64,000 nt of DNA from Elephas maximus indicus. Its lineage: Eukaryota > Chordata > Mammalia > Proboscidea > Elephantidae. The position numbers were made by a program, and so were the translations under genes. This document shows, piece by piece, positions 36,176 to 47,395 of the stretch. Positions within the stretch are counted from its first letter, which is position 1, and each line of letters begins with the position of its first letter. Location of the stretch: assembly GCF_024166365.1 (NCBI RefSeq), contig NC_064825.1:106034480-106098479 (forward strand). Reading direction: 5' to 3'. The notes beneath the pieces are model-generated. The model worked only from the letters and a program-made list of their open reading frames with translations, ran no database searches and had not been told where the DNA came from.

Positions 36176-36314
36176 GGAGTAATTTCTAGAAAACCAAAGT
36201 CAATTCTGGTTTGCAGAAAGTAAGATTATTATATTATGATGTACTCTCAGACAAATGAGAGCCCACAAATAGAAAAACCTAGGTTTAAAACAGTCATTAT
36301 AAACAAGGGGAAAT

Positions 36315-36482
36315 GGGAAACCCTGGTAGTGTAGTGGTTAAGTGCTAGGCTGCTAACCAAAGGGTTGGCAGTTCAAATCTGCCAGGCGCTCCTTGGAAAC
36401 TCCATGGGGCAGTTCTACTCTGTCTTATAGGGTCACTATGAGTCAGAATCAACTTGACACACTGAGTTTGGTTTTGTTTTTT
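36315..36482 (+). mobile_element. AfroSINE, short type, copy-B specific
   Basis: Complete and little diverged, with head GGGAAACCCTGGTAGTGTAG and tail GTTTGGTTTTGTTTTT. The copy A site near 5170 is empty. Confidence 0.93.
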
Positions 36483-36652
36483 TCAAAAACTAAGTATTTT
36501 ATATAAAAATAGGAAAACACAAAACTTCTCTTTCATTGCAACATTTAAGAATTTAATATTTCCCAAAATTCACTTCCCTGCATTTTTTTTGGGAGGGGGG
36601 TGAATTACATTAAGCCTAAGTCTTGAATTTCTAGCCCCATATGATCAGTTCG

Positions 36653-36812
36653 TGGGTGTGCTGGTGGTGTAGCGACTGAAAGCTCAGCTGGTAACCAAAA
36701 GGTTGGCATTCTGAATCCACCAGCAGCTGCTTGGAAACCCTATGCAGCAGTTCTACTCTGTCCTTTAGGGTCTCTATAAGTCACAATCGACTTGATGGCA
36801 AAGGGTTATGAT
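36653..36812 (+). mobile_element. AfroSINE, short type, copy-B specific
   Basis: Runs from GTGCTGGTGGTGTAGCGACT to GACTTGATGGCAAAGGGTTA. The copy A site near 5320 is empty. Confidence 0.9.
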
Positions 36813-37055
36813 TCCTTTAGTTTTGATTACATTTCACATCCATTATTAATTTGGTATTGTTTTTGTAACAAAGCCAATTTTCATGTCTGAGGCACTGCTT
36901 GTCTTCACTATGTCAGGAGGGTATTTCTGTAGCTCTGGCCATCAGCATTTTCCCTTAGCCATGAAGGGGTACTCCTCAATTCTTTCACTATAATTATATT
37001 TGGAGGTGATAGGTATTCCCAAAGTGTCTGACTTTCAAGCACTGGGAAAAAGCAC

Positions 37056-37845
37056 CCTCTTGCTGCAAGGCAGGGCTTCCCTGCTCAGGACTAAGCCCTG
37101 CTTAGGTTCTTACCTTCTTCTGACCAAGAATGGCCAGGAGAGGCTCAGAGGTTCCACATAAACAAAGGCCTATTAGGGACAGGGTAAAAGGCTCCAGAGG
37201 GAGAGAGGGAGAGGGGTTTCCAACTACACTAGCCTCCAGTCTCTCACTGAACAAATGATCCTCTAGGGCTTATAAAAGTTTTTAGGTGGGAAAAACGCAT
37301 TATGTTTATTCATTAGATAGGTGGAGATTTCTAGGAAAAGAGGAGTGATTATGAAAATCAAATGCGAGTGCAGTTAGAACTCAAGATGGACTTCCTCACG
37401 TAGGTCGGTGGAACCAAGATGGAGTCTGTCACAAAGGCTGCCAGGGTGTCGAACAGGACTTATCCTGGAGTGTTGTGCATGTTTGATGCCTCTGGATCTT
37501 AGTTGAAGCCCCAGCAAGGGTCCCCTGCTCATCTTTGTATCCTGTGGAAGGTCATTCATAGTCCACGTTGATCTTTACTGCTCATGCTCTGCACCTGGTG
37601 AGGCCTTGAAAAACAACTCAGGAGGATTATCAGTGATTTATAGCAGGTCAAGCACACGGGACCTTGAAATGTAGCCCCTTATCTTGTCTACGCACCTAGT
37701 TTGTTAATCACAAGTAGTTATTGGGTGCCAGCAATAAAGTTATATGGTGGTCTGCACTTAGGTTTAGATTTAATTATAGCTGGTCAAGCACACAGGGCCT
37801 TGAAATGTAGCCCTTATTTAATTCAGCCAGCCCCATCTCTTCCCT
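37056..37845 (+). mobile_element. LTR-like element, copy-B specific (solo LTR fossil)
   Basis: An insertion of about 790 bases absent from copy A, where AGCATCCCCTTGCCCCTATT is continuous near 5550. Copy B has a short CTTGC-type direct repeat on both sides, a TATAAAA at about 37269 and an AATAAA near 37730. An internal direct repeat of about 48 bases (around 37635-37685 and 37772-37822) shares GGTCAAGCACAC and CTTGAAATGTAGCCC. These features fit a solo retroviral LTR, though I do not recognise the family. The minus-strand frame at 37374-37559 is probably meaningless. Confidence 0.5.
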
Positions 37846-37921
37846 GTCTCACCCTTGCCCCTACTCCCCTACTCTACTGCCAGGTATTAAACACTAATTG
37901 ACAGAATGAGAACTTGTGTTA

Positions 37922-38090
37922 TTAAAAAAAAAAAAAAAGCAGTGCCATCAAGTCAATTCCAACTAATAGCGACCCCATAGGACAGAATAGAGCTGCCCCA
38001 TTGAGTTTCCAAGGAGCTCCTGGTGGTTTCGAACTGCCGACTCTTTGGTTAACAGCCTTAGCACTTAACCACTATGCCACTAGGGTGTTA
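37922..38090 (-). mobile_element. AfroSINE, short type, copy-B specific
   Basis: Reverse-oriented, with an A-run tail at the left and head CACTATGCCACTAGGGTG at the right. The flanking repeat GTGTTATT appears on both sides (about 37914 and 38087). Copy A near 5625 has a single GTGTTATTTTA. Confidence 0.92.
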
Positions 38091-38134
38091 TTTTATGTAA
38101 AATAATGTGTTCCCATGTCCACCACAGGCTTTAG

Positions 38135-38365
38135 GGCTAAGAGCCTTGGTGGCACAACAGTTAAGCTCTTGGTTGCTAACTGAAAAGTTGGTAGTTCAAA
38201 CCAACCCAGCAACTCTTCAGGAGAAAAACCTGGCAATCTGCTCCCATAAAGATTAGTGCCTAGAAACCCTATGGATCAGTTCTTCTCTATCACATGGGGT
38301 GGCTATGTGTCTTCTTTGATGACACCTAACAATAGTTAATGGACAGCAGGCGCCAATGGGAACCT
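38135..38365 (+). mobile_element. AfroSINE, long type, shared with copy A
   Basis: Runs from CCTTGGTGGCACAACAGTTA, with the long central segment (AGGAGAAAAACCTGGCAATC). It is the uninterrupted counterpart of 5681-5838 plus 11395-11460. The bases TGGCTATGTGTCTTCTTTGA near 38301 are the empty site of the copy-A L1. Confidence 0.83.
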
Positions 38366-39324
38366 TAGGACTGACTAACCTATTATGTAATACATCAAGT
38401 GTTGTTTAGTAAGACTGTGACTACCAGCCAACACTGATTCCTGTAGAATCCCATTTTTTTTAAATAGGAAAAGGATACCTAAATGTATCCTTTACATAGC
38501 GAGACTTTGAGGGCAATGAGTAGACTATGACACAACCCAATATTCAGAAAATAGAAGGCGCACAATATATTTTCTCTTTTCCACACCTAATACCACTCTG
38601 TCAATGGGAGAGATTCTGACAAAGAACTCCTTGCAGAAGTTGGAATATATTCTTATTACCAACTGAAACTTTGCTAGTTTACAGGAGAGGAAAGGAAACA
38701 AGATACATTGTATGTAGTACATGCAACTGCTTCATATTTTTTTTTTTACCACTTTACTGCTACTTCATACACTGATTCCTGCTTTCAACCTTTACCATGA
38801 TTAAAAATCTATTTTGTATGCTTGCCAAATTAATGGAGAAGTGGTGGTGCAACTCATTTATTTTTTAATCCGCACTATTCACATTCCTAATGAGGGCAAA
38901 TTTTGCACATAATGCTTATTGTCTGCCCATCATCTTTCTCCCATAGGGGAAGTGTGTGCACGACTGTTAAGAGTGTGGAATCTGGAGCTGAGTAAATAGA
39001 TTCCAACTATATTTCACCACCAACTAGCTGGGTTCTAATGCAAATGACTTAAAATTTCCATGTCAGTTTCTTACTTAAATTGTGATTAATAAAATGGTCT
39101 CAATTTCATAAGAATTGAATGTATTATTCACTAAGAAAGCACCTAAGAGCAGTACCTGACAAGTAATAATCATTTTATAAGTATATTTGTTATTGCTCCT
39201 TACTTCATTGTTTAGACTTTTATTGAATTTTGTGGCCATATTTGTTAACTTTTATTCATTAAATATAGAAACTCATTGTACTGTATGTATGATAAAAAAT
39301 ATATATAGTCCACCTGCACTACCC

Positions 39325-41973
39325 CATGTCTGTCAGTTTGTTGTACTGTGGGGGCTTGCGTTTGCTTTGGTACAGGAATCTATGCCTGTGTTCAGATACC
39401 AGCAGGATCATACATGGTGGACAGGTTTCAGCTGAGCTTCCAGACTAAAACAGACTAGGAAGAAGAGCCCAGCAGTCTACTTCTGAAAAGAATTAGCCAG
39501 TGAAAACCTTATGAATAGCAGGGGAGCACTGATATAGTGCCAGAAGATGAGCCCCCTAGGCTGGAAGACACTCAAAGACAACGGGGGGAGAGCTGCATTA
39601 ATAATTACTGGAGATTGGAATGCAAATTTGGAAACAAAGAAGTACAATTGCTCATAGGCAAGTTCAAGCTAAAACTGAAGAAAATTAGAACAAGTCCACG
39701 AGGCCCAAAGTATGACCTCCAGTATAACCCAGCTGAATTTAGAGATCACTCAAAAATAGATTTGTTGTGTCAAACACTAATGACTGAAGACCAGACAAGT
39801 TGTGGAATGATATCAAGGACATCATACAAGAAGAAAGCAAGAGGTCCTTAAAAAGGAAGAAAAGACCAAAATGGATGTCAGAAGAGACTCTGAAACTTGC
39901 TCTTCAACATGGAGTAAAGCCAAAAAAAAAAAACCGGTTTCCATTAAGTCGATTCAGACTGCTAGTGATCATATAGGACAGACTAGAACTGCCTCATAGG
40001 GTTTCCAAGAAGAGCCTGGTGGATTTGAACCACTGACCTTCTGGTTAGCAGCTGTAACACTTAACCACTACAACACTAGGGTTTCCTGAATATGAAATAG
40101 CTAAAGCTAAAGGAAGAGATGATGAAGTAAAACAAAGAGATGATGAAATAAAACAACTGAACCGAAGATTTCAAAGCGTAGCTTGAGAGGGCAAAGTAAA
40201 GTATTATAATGACATGGGCAAAGAGCTGGAGATAGAAAACCAAAACAGAAGAACATGTTTGGCACTTCTCAAGCTGAAAGAACTGAAAAAAAATTTCAAG
40301 CCTCAAGTTTCAATAGTGAAGGATTCTATGGGAAAAAATAGTAAAGGGTGCAAGAAGCAACAAAAAAAAGATGGAAGGAATACACAGAGTCATTATACCA
40401 AAAGGAATTGGTTGACATTCAATCATTTCAAGAGGTAGCATATGATCAGGAACCGGTTGTACTGAAGGAAGAAGTCCAAGCTGCACTGAAGGAATTGGAG
40501 AAAAACAAGGCTCCAGGAACTGATGAAATATCATTGGAGATATTTCAACAAATGGCTGCAGCCCTGGAAGTGCTCACTCGTCTATGTCAAGAAACTTGAA
40601 TGATGGCTACCTGGCCAGCCGAGTGAAAGAGATGCATATTTATGCCTATTCCCAAGAAAGATGATCCAATTAAATGTGGAAATTATGGAACAATATCATT
40701 AATATCACATGCGAGTAAAATTTTCTGAAAGTCATTCAAAAGAGGCTGCAGCAGAATACTGACAGAGAACTGCCAGAAATTCAGCCTAGATTCAGAAGAA
40801 GATGTGGAACTGGGGATATCATTGCTGATGTCAGATGGATCTTGGCTGAAAGCAGAGAATACCAGTAAGATGTTTACCTGTGTTTCATTGACAATGCAAA
40901 GGCATTCAACTGTGTGGATCATAACAAATTATGGATAATATTGCAAAGAATGGGAATCCCCGGACATGTAATTGTGCCCATGAGGAACCTTTACATAGAA
41001 CAAGAGGCAGTTGTTTGAACAGAACAAAGTGATGCTGTGTGGTTTAAAGACAGGAATGGTGTGCATCAGGGTTGCATCCTTTCACAATACCTATTCAATC
41101 TGTATGCTGAACAAATCATCTGAAAAGCTGGACTATATGAAGAAGAATGGGGCATCAGGATTGGAGGAAGACTCATTAACAGCCTGCTTTATGCAGATGA
41201 CACAACCTTGCTTGCTGAAAATGAAGAGGACTTGAAGCACTTACTGATGAACATCAAAGACCACAGCCTACACTATGGATTGCATCTCAACATAAAGGAA
41301 ACAAAAATCCCCACAACTGGACTAATAAGCAACATCATGATAAATGGAGAAAAGATTGAAGTTGTCAAGGGTTTCATTTTACTTGGATCCACAATCAACA
41401 CCCATGGAAACAGAAGTCAAGAAATCAAAAGATGCGTTACATTGGGCAAATCTGCTGCAAAAGGCCTCTTTAAAGTGTTTAAAAGCAAAGATTTCACCTT
41501 GAAGAATATGGTGCACCTGACCCAAGGCATGTGATTTTCAATCTTATCATAGGCATGTGAAAGTTGGACAGTGAGTAAGGAAGACAGAGGAAGAATTGAT
41601 GCCTTTGAATTGCAGTGCTGGCAAAGAATATTGAATACATCATGGACTGCCAAAAGGATGAACAAACCTGTCTTGGAAGAAGTACAACCAGAATGCTCCT
41701 TAGAAGCAAGGATGGTGAGACTACATCTTACATATTTTGGGCATGTTGTCAGAGGAGATCAGTCCCTGTAGAAGGACATCAAGGATGGTAAAGGCCAGTG
41801 TCAACAAAAAAGAGGAAGATCCTCAACAAGATGGATTGACACAGTGGCTGCAACAATGGGCTCAAGCATAATGATTGTGGGCATGGCACAGGACCGGGCA
41901 GTATTTTGTTCTTTTGTACTTAGGGTCACTACGAGTCGGAACTGACTGGAAAGCACCTAATAATAACAACAAA
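39325..41973 (+). mobile_element. RTE LINE, sense orientation, copy-B specific
   Basis: It begins near the RTE 5' end (CCATGTCTGTCAGTTTGTTG) and ends CACCTAATAATAACAACAAA. It is flanked by CTGCACTACCC (39314-39324) and CTGTGCTACCC (41974-41984). Copy A has one copy of this site near 11930. Part of the endonuclease is deleted near 39598, where the 5' leader jumps to ATTACTGGAGATTGGAATGC (endonuclease ITGDWNA). The reverse transcriptase has KNKAPGTDEIS (40348-40599) and an intact YADD at 41190-41201 (SLLYADDTTLLAE). After it come KETKIPTTG and ILLGSTIN. Several frameshifts make it dead. Confidence 0.92.
39918..40087 (-). mobile_element. AfroSINE nested in RTE
   Basis: Reverse-oriented short-type AfroSINE from the A-rich tail (AAAAACCGGTTTCCATTAAG) to CACTACAACACTAGGGTTTC. 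It interrupts the RTE between endonuclease and reverse transcriptase, so it is younger than that RTE. Confidence 0.92.
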
Positions 41974-42689
41974 CTGTGCTACCCACCACCCAGGTTATGA
42001 AATGATTTTGTTGTTCTATATTGCAGTTTAGTAGTATTAATGTCACCTACATGTTATAAAATATCAGCATTTACAAAAATAAAGTTATACATAAATATCA
42101 GATATGTTTTATAATCAAAATAGTAGATAACAAAATATCAAAATGCAAATTCAAGCTTAGTTTTCATGATCATGAAGACATTAAGAATTATAAGAAATCA
42201 TACTGATTATAAGAAACCTATATTTTTTTCTAATAATTTCATGTTTATGGTTTGCATTTAATCTCCACGGAACTAATCTTGGTTTAAGGAATGCAGAGCA
42301 GTGTTATTGTTCTTTGGCCTTTGTAAAGCATTTGTACATCAGGCATTAAATAAACATTTCCCCCCCAAGGAGTTCTTGTCTCTGCCCATTTATTATTATC
42401 TATAACATGGTTTTAAAATGTTACTGCTTATTTCAATTTATCTTAGCTTTCATCATGATTTAGTTTTCAAAAAATCTCTTGGCTATTTGGTCTTGCTTGG
42501 TTTTACATATAGTGAAGCTTCCGAGGCCTGGAACTCAATAGGACAACCTTACTTTTCCATATTTCAAAAGCTTTCCACCTTTGACAGTGTGTTTACCACT
42601 TTTCTATTGCTCTCTATTAAGAATCCAATCTCAAAAAAAAAACCCAGTGAGTTTATTTCTTTGACAGGTTTCTACCTTACATAGGTTCT

Positions 42690-43129
42690 GGCTTTCACAG
42701 ATTTCATTGCATCAAATTAGGGAAAATTTTGAGCAATCACCTCAAAATTAGCAATGCTATTTTTATGGGAATTGATCCAAAATTAGAATTTTTAAAGAAT
42801 TATTGTTTTTATGCTTCTTCACATATTTAAGCAAACTTGGCAAATTTTTGTGGTTGTCTATTAAATTAGGTTCTACTTATTTTTTCCGGTTACTGTATAC
42901 TAGATAGAGAATATATACAAAGAATAAGAATAGCTAGAGGGAAATGAAAAGAAGATAAATAAGTGTATTGTTTAAAATGATGTGAATACTACAGTTGAAG
43001 ATTAGAGTTTGGGTTGTGGAATTGAAGCCGTAGATTCCACTCACCTCAGAAAACCCTCTGGCACCAACTTGGACCACTTAACAGACAGCCAGAGAAAATA
43101 AGAATCTATAGACGATGATATGGGAAACT
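42690..43129. other. Unique DNA without recognised content
   Basis: AT-rich sequence after the last clear match of this part of copy B to copy A. No gene or named repeat seen. Confidence 0.45.
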
Positions 43130-43399
43130 CTAGATAGATCTGAAATTTATGCCTGGCACAAATCTGACTCTCAAGATGTTGTTGAGGACATTGAATTCTA
43201 GTTGATGCGGCATGAATCGCAATGCACGATATTGGTCAAAGATGTTGCTCACAAGATGGTCCTGGATGGAGTAGGACCCACAGAGATCAGACTCCTCGTT
43301 CTCAGAGCAGTTGAGGAAACAACAGAAACCACTGAGGGCCAGACAGCCAACCAATATTACCAGAAAGAGGGTTAGGCTAGGAGATAGAGTAAAAACTTG
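43130..43399 (-). CDS. Unidentified protein-like frame with one hydrophobic segment
   Basis: I do not recognise this. The minus strand reads QVFTLSPSLTLFLVILVGC with ALSGFCCFLNC (a hydrophobic stretch of about 20 residues). A Cys-containing polar part follows: ENEESDLCGSYSIQDH, NIFDQYRALRFMPHQLEF, ending FVPGINFRSI and a stop at 43130. The frame continues upstream to 43537 only through a TATATG microsatellite, so that extension is not credible. Just before QVF, at 43400-43420, is TTATTTTTACAG, which looks like a splice acceptor. It could be a last exon, a decayed pseudogene or chance. No neighbour of matching kind. Confidence 0.2.
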   Translation of the reverse strand, partial: QVFTLSPSLTLFLVILVGCLALSGFCCFLNCSENEESDLCGSYSIQDHLVSNIFDQYRALRFMPHQLEFNVLNNILRVRFVPGINFRSI

Positions 43400-43427
43400 C
43401 TGTAAAAATAAGCGATCAGCCAGGAAA

Positions 43428-43500
43428 AAAAAAAAAAATATATATATATGTATGTATATACATATACACACACATATACACAGGTACATATATATGAAAC
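43428..43500. repeat. Poly-A plus TATATG/CACATA microsatellite
   Basis: A run of about 13 A is followed by TATATATATG, TATGTATATACATA and CACACACATATACACA units. This low-complexity tract creates a spurious hydrophobic open frame on the minus strand. Confidence 0.9.
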
Positions 43501-43559
43501 AAATAAGTATTTTTATTTTTAGTGCTTCTAAAATCAATTGCTTAGTTTACATTTAGAAT

Positions 43560-44436
43560 TGAATTTGTCCTTGCTGCCAGCAAAGAGATTACAAATGCCC
43601 CTAAAGCATTGTTTTGGGTAAGGACGACTGAAGAACCTCTACATATGGTTAAGCTCTTTGATTGGTTAAGCTCTTTGATTGGCCTGATTTTTGGTATGAT
43701 TTTGTTTTGTTTATTTTTAAATATATTGTCATTACTATTAATAATGAGTCATTAGGTGTCAGGAAGAGCATATCATTTTTCATTGGATTGAAAAAAATTA
43801 ATTGTTGCTAATCCGGAACATTCTAAGATTTGCTTTAGATGCCACCTGTGAAGATTCCTTAGAGTACAGCCTTCACGTGATGCATTTAACAAAGTGACTG
43901 ATATTTGTCCATGGATGGTGCCATACCTATCACTCTTCTACCAGAGCCTTGTAGTTCAGTTACCTTCCTGTAATGCAATATATTTTCTAGAAAATACTCA
44001 AATTCTATTTTTATACATGTTTTATGCAGTAGGATTTTCCCCAAAAGAAGTTTATTATTTTTATGCCCTGTTTCTATCTCTACATCAAAAACCAGCTATT
44101 CTTATATATGTGAAGGTCATTAAATGCAATATAGTGACATAATCTTCAATATATAATGTTCTTCAATTTTTTGTGTGTGAAAACCACATATTCAAATTTA
44201 GCATCTGCCCAGCTACCAATATCTTCTTGGATATTGAATCAATATAGATCCTGGAGTAGATGCTTTTGGTAACACCCTCTTGATAATTACCTTAGACCAG
44301 AATGGCAGGGAAAAAATATACATATGTATAAATATTTATTAGTTGTCTGTGTGCTCATTCAGAATTTGTTCTCTTGGGACCTGATTATTGTCTTTGTTTA
44401 ATCAGCCCTACACTTAAAAGAAGTACAAAGTTAATA
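43560..44436. other. Intergenic DNA without recognised content
   Basis: No repeat or gene that I can name. The open frame at 43894-44142 has no recognisable domain. Confidence 0.45.
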
Positions 44437-44770
44437 CAATCATGCGCCACATAACATCTGCCTGGGTAACATCCGATCACGTATATGTCCGTGGTCCCAT
44501 AGGCTGTGTTAGAGTTCAGAAATTTCAAATGAAGAGTGGGAATCACGGACATAACTGGAGTCAGTGAACACAAAGCTTTCTGCATGCAACTCATGTATCT
44601 CACGTCTATAGTATAAAAAATGTGCTGCCAAGTGTAGAATGGTACAGTCCATATAACCTATAGTATATATGTGTTGATAGTTATAATAAACATGCATGTT
44701 ACTGGCTTCTGTATATACTGCACTATACTTTCTATCGTCCCTGGGTTACCATCATCTGGCTTCCCTATAG
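44437..44770. mobile_element. Possible DNA-transposon (MITE-like) fragment
   Basis: TACAATCATGCGCCACATAAC followed by TATATGTCCGTGGTCCCATAGG resembles the terminal part of the mammalian DNA transposons whose ends read 'ACAGTCATGCGYCGC'. A further piece near 44680-44750 (CATGCATGTTACTGGCTTCT) may belong to it. No matching second end was found. Confidence 0.35.
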
Positions 44771-44904
44771 GCCATAGTTAAGAAGCAATCCTCATAAAGT
44801 CTACTATGTTAAAAACTCCAGGTACATACAATGGTTAGTAATAACAAATGAGTGTTGTTTTGCAACACACACAAAAACATGATTATTTCTACTATATTGT
44901 CATG

Positions 44905-45075
44905 TTTAGTAGCCCCAGTGGCCCAGTGGTTAAATGCTATGGCTCTTAACCAAAAGGTCAGCAGTTCAAATCCACCAGCCACCCTTGGAAAACCTATAAG
45001 CAGTTCTACTCTGTTCTGTAGGGTCCCTATGAGTCAGAATAGATTCAATGCAATGACGTTGGGTTTTTTTTTTTA
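44905..45075 (+). mobile_element. AfroSINE, short type
   Basis: Runs from AGCCCCAGTGGCCCAGTGGT to ATGACGTTGGGTTTTTTTTT. Confidence 0.92.
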
Positions 45076-45177
45076 ATTATGTTAAACATTATTATTATTA
45101 CTCTATTAACAGGTTATTATAATTCATAAGTGATTGCAGCAGTACATCAGGAGGAAACTACTTGAATTTCCACTATG

Positions 45178-46145
45178 TCATGGAACAAGGAATATCATTG
45201 CTGATGTCAGATGAGTCTTGTCTGAAAGCAGAGGATACCAGAAAGATATTGGGATTTTTTGGCTATACAAGGGCATTCATCTGTGTGGATCATATCAGAT
45301 TATGGATAACATTCTAAGGAACTGGACTTCCAGAACACAACTGTGCTCATGTGGAACTTGTACATACACCAAAAGGCAGTCATTCGAACACAACAAGGGG
45401 CTACTGCGTGGTTTAAAGTCAGGAAGGCTGTGCCTGAGGGTTGCATCCTTTCATCATACTTATTCAATCTGTGTGCTGAGCCAATAATCCAAGAAGCTGA
45501 ATTATATGAAGAAAAACATTGCATCAGGGTTGGAGGAAGACTCATTGACAAAACGGATATGTAGATGACATAAGCTTGCTTGCAGGACTTGAAGAGGACT
45601 TGAAGCACTTACTGATGAAGATCAAAGACTACAGCCTTCAGTATGGATTACATCTCAACATAGAGAAAACAAAAATCCTCACAACTGGACCAATAATCAA
45701 CATCATGATTAACAGAGAAAAGATTGAAGTTTTGAAAGATTTCATTTTACTTGGATCCACAGTCAACGTCCATGGAAGTAGCAGTCAAAAAAACAAATGA
45801 CATATTGGACTGGGAAAATCTGCTGCAAAAGTCCTCTTTAAAGTGTTAAAAAAAAAAAGTCACCTTGAGGACTAAGGTGTGCCTGACCGAAATCATGGTA
45901 TTTTCAATCTCCTAATACGCACGTGAAAGCTGGACAATGAGTAAGGAAGACCAGAGAAGAATTGATGCCTTTGAATTATGGTGTTGGCAGAGAATATTGA
46001 GTATAGCATGGACTGCCAGAAGAACTAATAAATCTGTTTTGGGAGAAGTAGAGCCAGAATGCTTCTTAGAAGCAGGGATGGTAAGACTTCATCTCGCATA
46101 CTTTGGACATGTTATCAGGAGGGACCAGTCCCTGAAGGAGGACAT
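45178..46145 (+). mobile_element. RTE fragment, reverse-transcriptase half, cut by an LTR
   Basis: Sense-oriented, from ATCATTGCTGATGTCAGATG through the fingers/palm region. The catalytic box reads as YVDD near 45559 in a shifted frame. The frames at 45576-45800 (GLEEDLKHLLMKIKDYSLQY) and 45937-46161 (RRIDAFELWCWQRIL) carry the C-terminal part. It ends at GACATTG, where an LTR is inserted, so its 3' tail is missing. Confidence 0.88.
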
Positions 46146-46388
46146 TGTCTTAGTTAGCTAGTGCTGCTATAACAGAAATACCACAAGTGGATGTCTTTAA
46201 CAAAGAGAAATTTATTCTCTCACAGTCTAGTATGCTAGGAGTCCAAATTTAGGGCACTAGCTACAAGGGAAAGATTTCTCTCTCTGTGGGCTCTGGAGGA
46301 AGGTCCTTGTCATCAATCTTCTGCTGGTCTAAGAGCTTCGCAGGAGAGGGGTCACTGGGTCAAAAAGACGTGATCTGAAACATTTCTG
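46146..46388 (-). mobile_element. LTR fossil fragment, ERVL/MaLR type
   Basis: Same LTR family as 30754-31260, antisense, starting TGTCTTAGTTAGCTAGTGCT. Only about 240 bases remain before an AfroSINE begins. It follows the RTE copy immediately. Confidence 0.72.
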
Positions 46389-46391
46389 ATT

Positions 46392-46625
46392 GGGCACCCT
46401 GGTGGTGCAGCAGCCATGCATCCGGCTGACAATCAAAAGGCCAGCATCTGCACCCACCAACTTCTTCATTAGGGAAAGATGCAGAATTTCACCTCTACAA
46501 AGACTCATGGCCCTGGAAACACCCTGGAGTAGCTCCAGTCCGCGGCAAAGATGCTCTGTGAGTCAGAATCCATCCAACAGCAATGAACTTGGTGTCTTCC
46601 CCTGACAGCCACTAGAGGGCACTCT
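46392..46625 (+). mobile_element. AfroSINE, long type
   Basis: Head GGGCACCCTGGTGGTGCAGC, long central segment, and tail CAACAGCAATGAACTTGGTG followed by CACTAGAGGGCACTCTTATC. The tail is shared with 13485-13562 in copy A. Confidence 0.78.
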
Positions 46626-46629
46626 TATC

Positions 46630-47395
46630 CTGAGGTTTTTTGTTTGTTTGTTTGTTTTCTTTTTTCTTTTTTTCAGTGCTTATTCAGGAGTTCTGGATGT
46701 TTGATTTTGGGGATTCATTATGCATGCATGGGAGTGGGATGGTTTAGCTGCTCCCAGACACTGACTTAAGTGGTGGGGCTAGACTTTCCTGTGGCAAGGT
46801 TGGGAGGCTTTCCCTGTATTTTTCTCGTGGGTGCTCCTGCATAGACTCTCCCATGGTGTCCTGCTGCGGGCAGGGAACAAGCCATTTCCCTCTGTGTCCC
46901 CTGTCAGTCTGAAGTGTCCCCCTCGCCCTCCTGCCCCTGCAGTTCCCCCGGGTCCTACCCCCCATCTGTCTCAGACCTCAACAAGATTCAACAGCACTTT
47001 TTAGCAGTGCCACAGTCTCATTTTGCACCCTCCCAATGGCATGGCCCATGAACTCCTAGGGACAATTTGTGCCACTTTAAAAATTTGGGCTACAGCTTCC
47101 TAAGATTAGCTCCCTTTCTGTGTTCTCTGTTTGGAGTGTAGATCAGCCCTGTCCCCAAATGGCTGCAATGATCAAGTAGTCCCAATGACAGTGGGTAGGT
47201 TCTCCCAGCTTCTGTGCTGTCCCTGCTCATCTTTCCTGCTCCTGGACTCACTCTGACATTCCAACACATCAGCTGCTGTCCAGAGTTCTGATATCTCAGC
47301 TTGTGACTGTTCATATTCGTTATTCAGTGGGTTAATTGCTGGAGGAGTAAACGGGACCATCCAGCCACTTCGCCATCTTGCTCCACCACCTCCTG
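46630..47395 (-). mobile_element. Orphan L1 5'-UTR-like GC-rich block (copy B)
   Basis: Paralogue of 13565-14285, better preserved. On the minus strand it starts GGTGGAGCAAGATGGCGAAG (47371-47390), with an AAGATGGCG YY1-like core, and continues as GC-rich sequence without ORF1 or ORF2. Its minus-strand open frames (46744-46965, 47090-47314, 47172-47360) have no domain and lie in different frames from those of copy A, which speaks against coding. Confidence 0.55.

Noticed and set aside
43400-43537. Upstream extension of the unidentified frame (MILEALKIKI...)
   Set aside because: It is the translation of a poly-A and TATATG microsatellite, with no coding evidence.
46390-47360. AfroSINE plus GC-rich block as an SVA-like composite retrotransposon
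   Set aside because: Only two copies are visible and they are paralogous by duplication, so a repeated composite structure is not shown. Kept only as a question in the findings.
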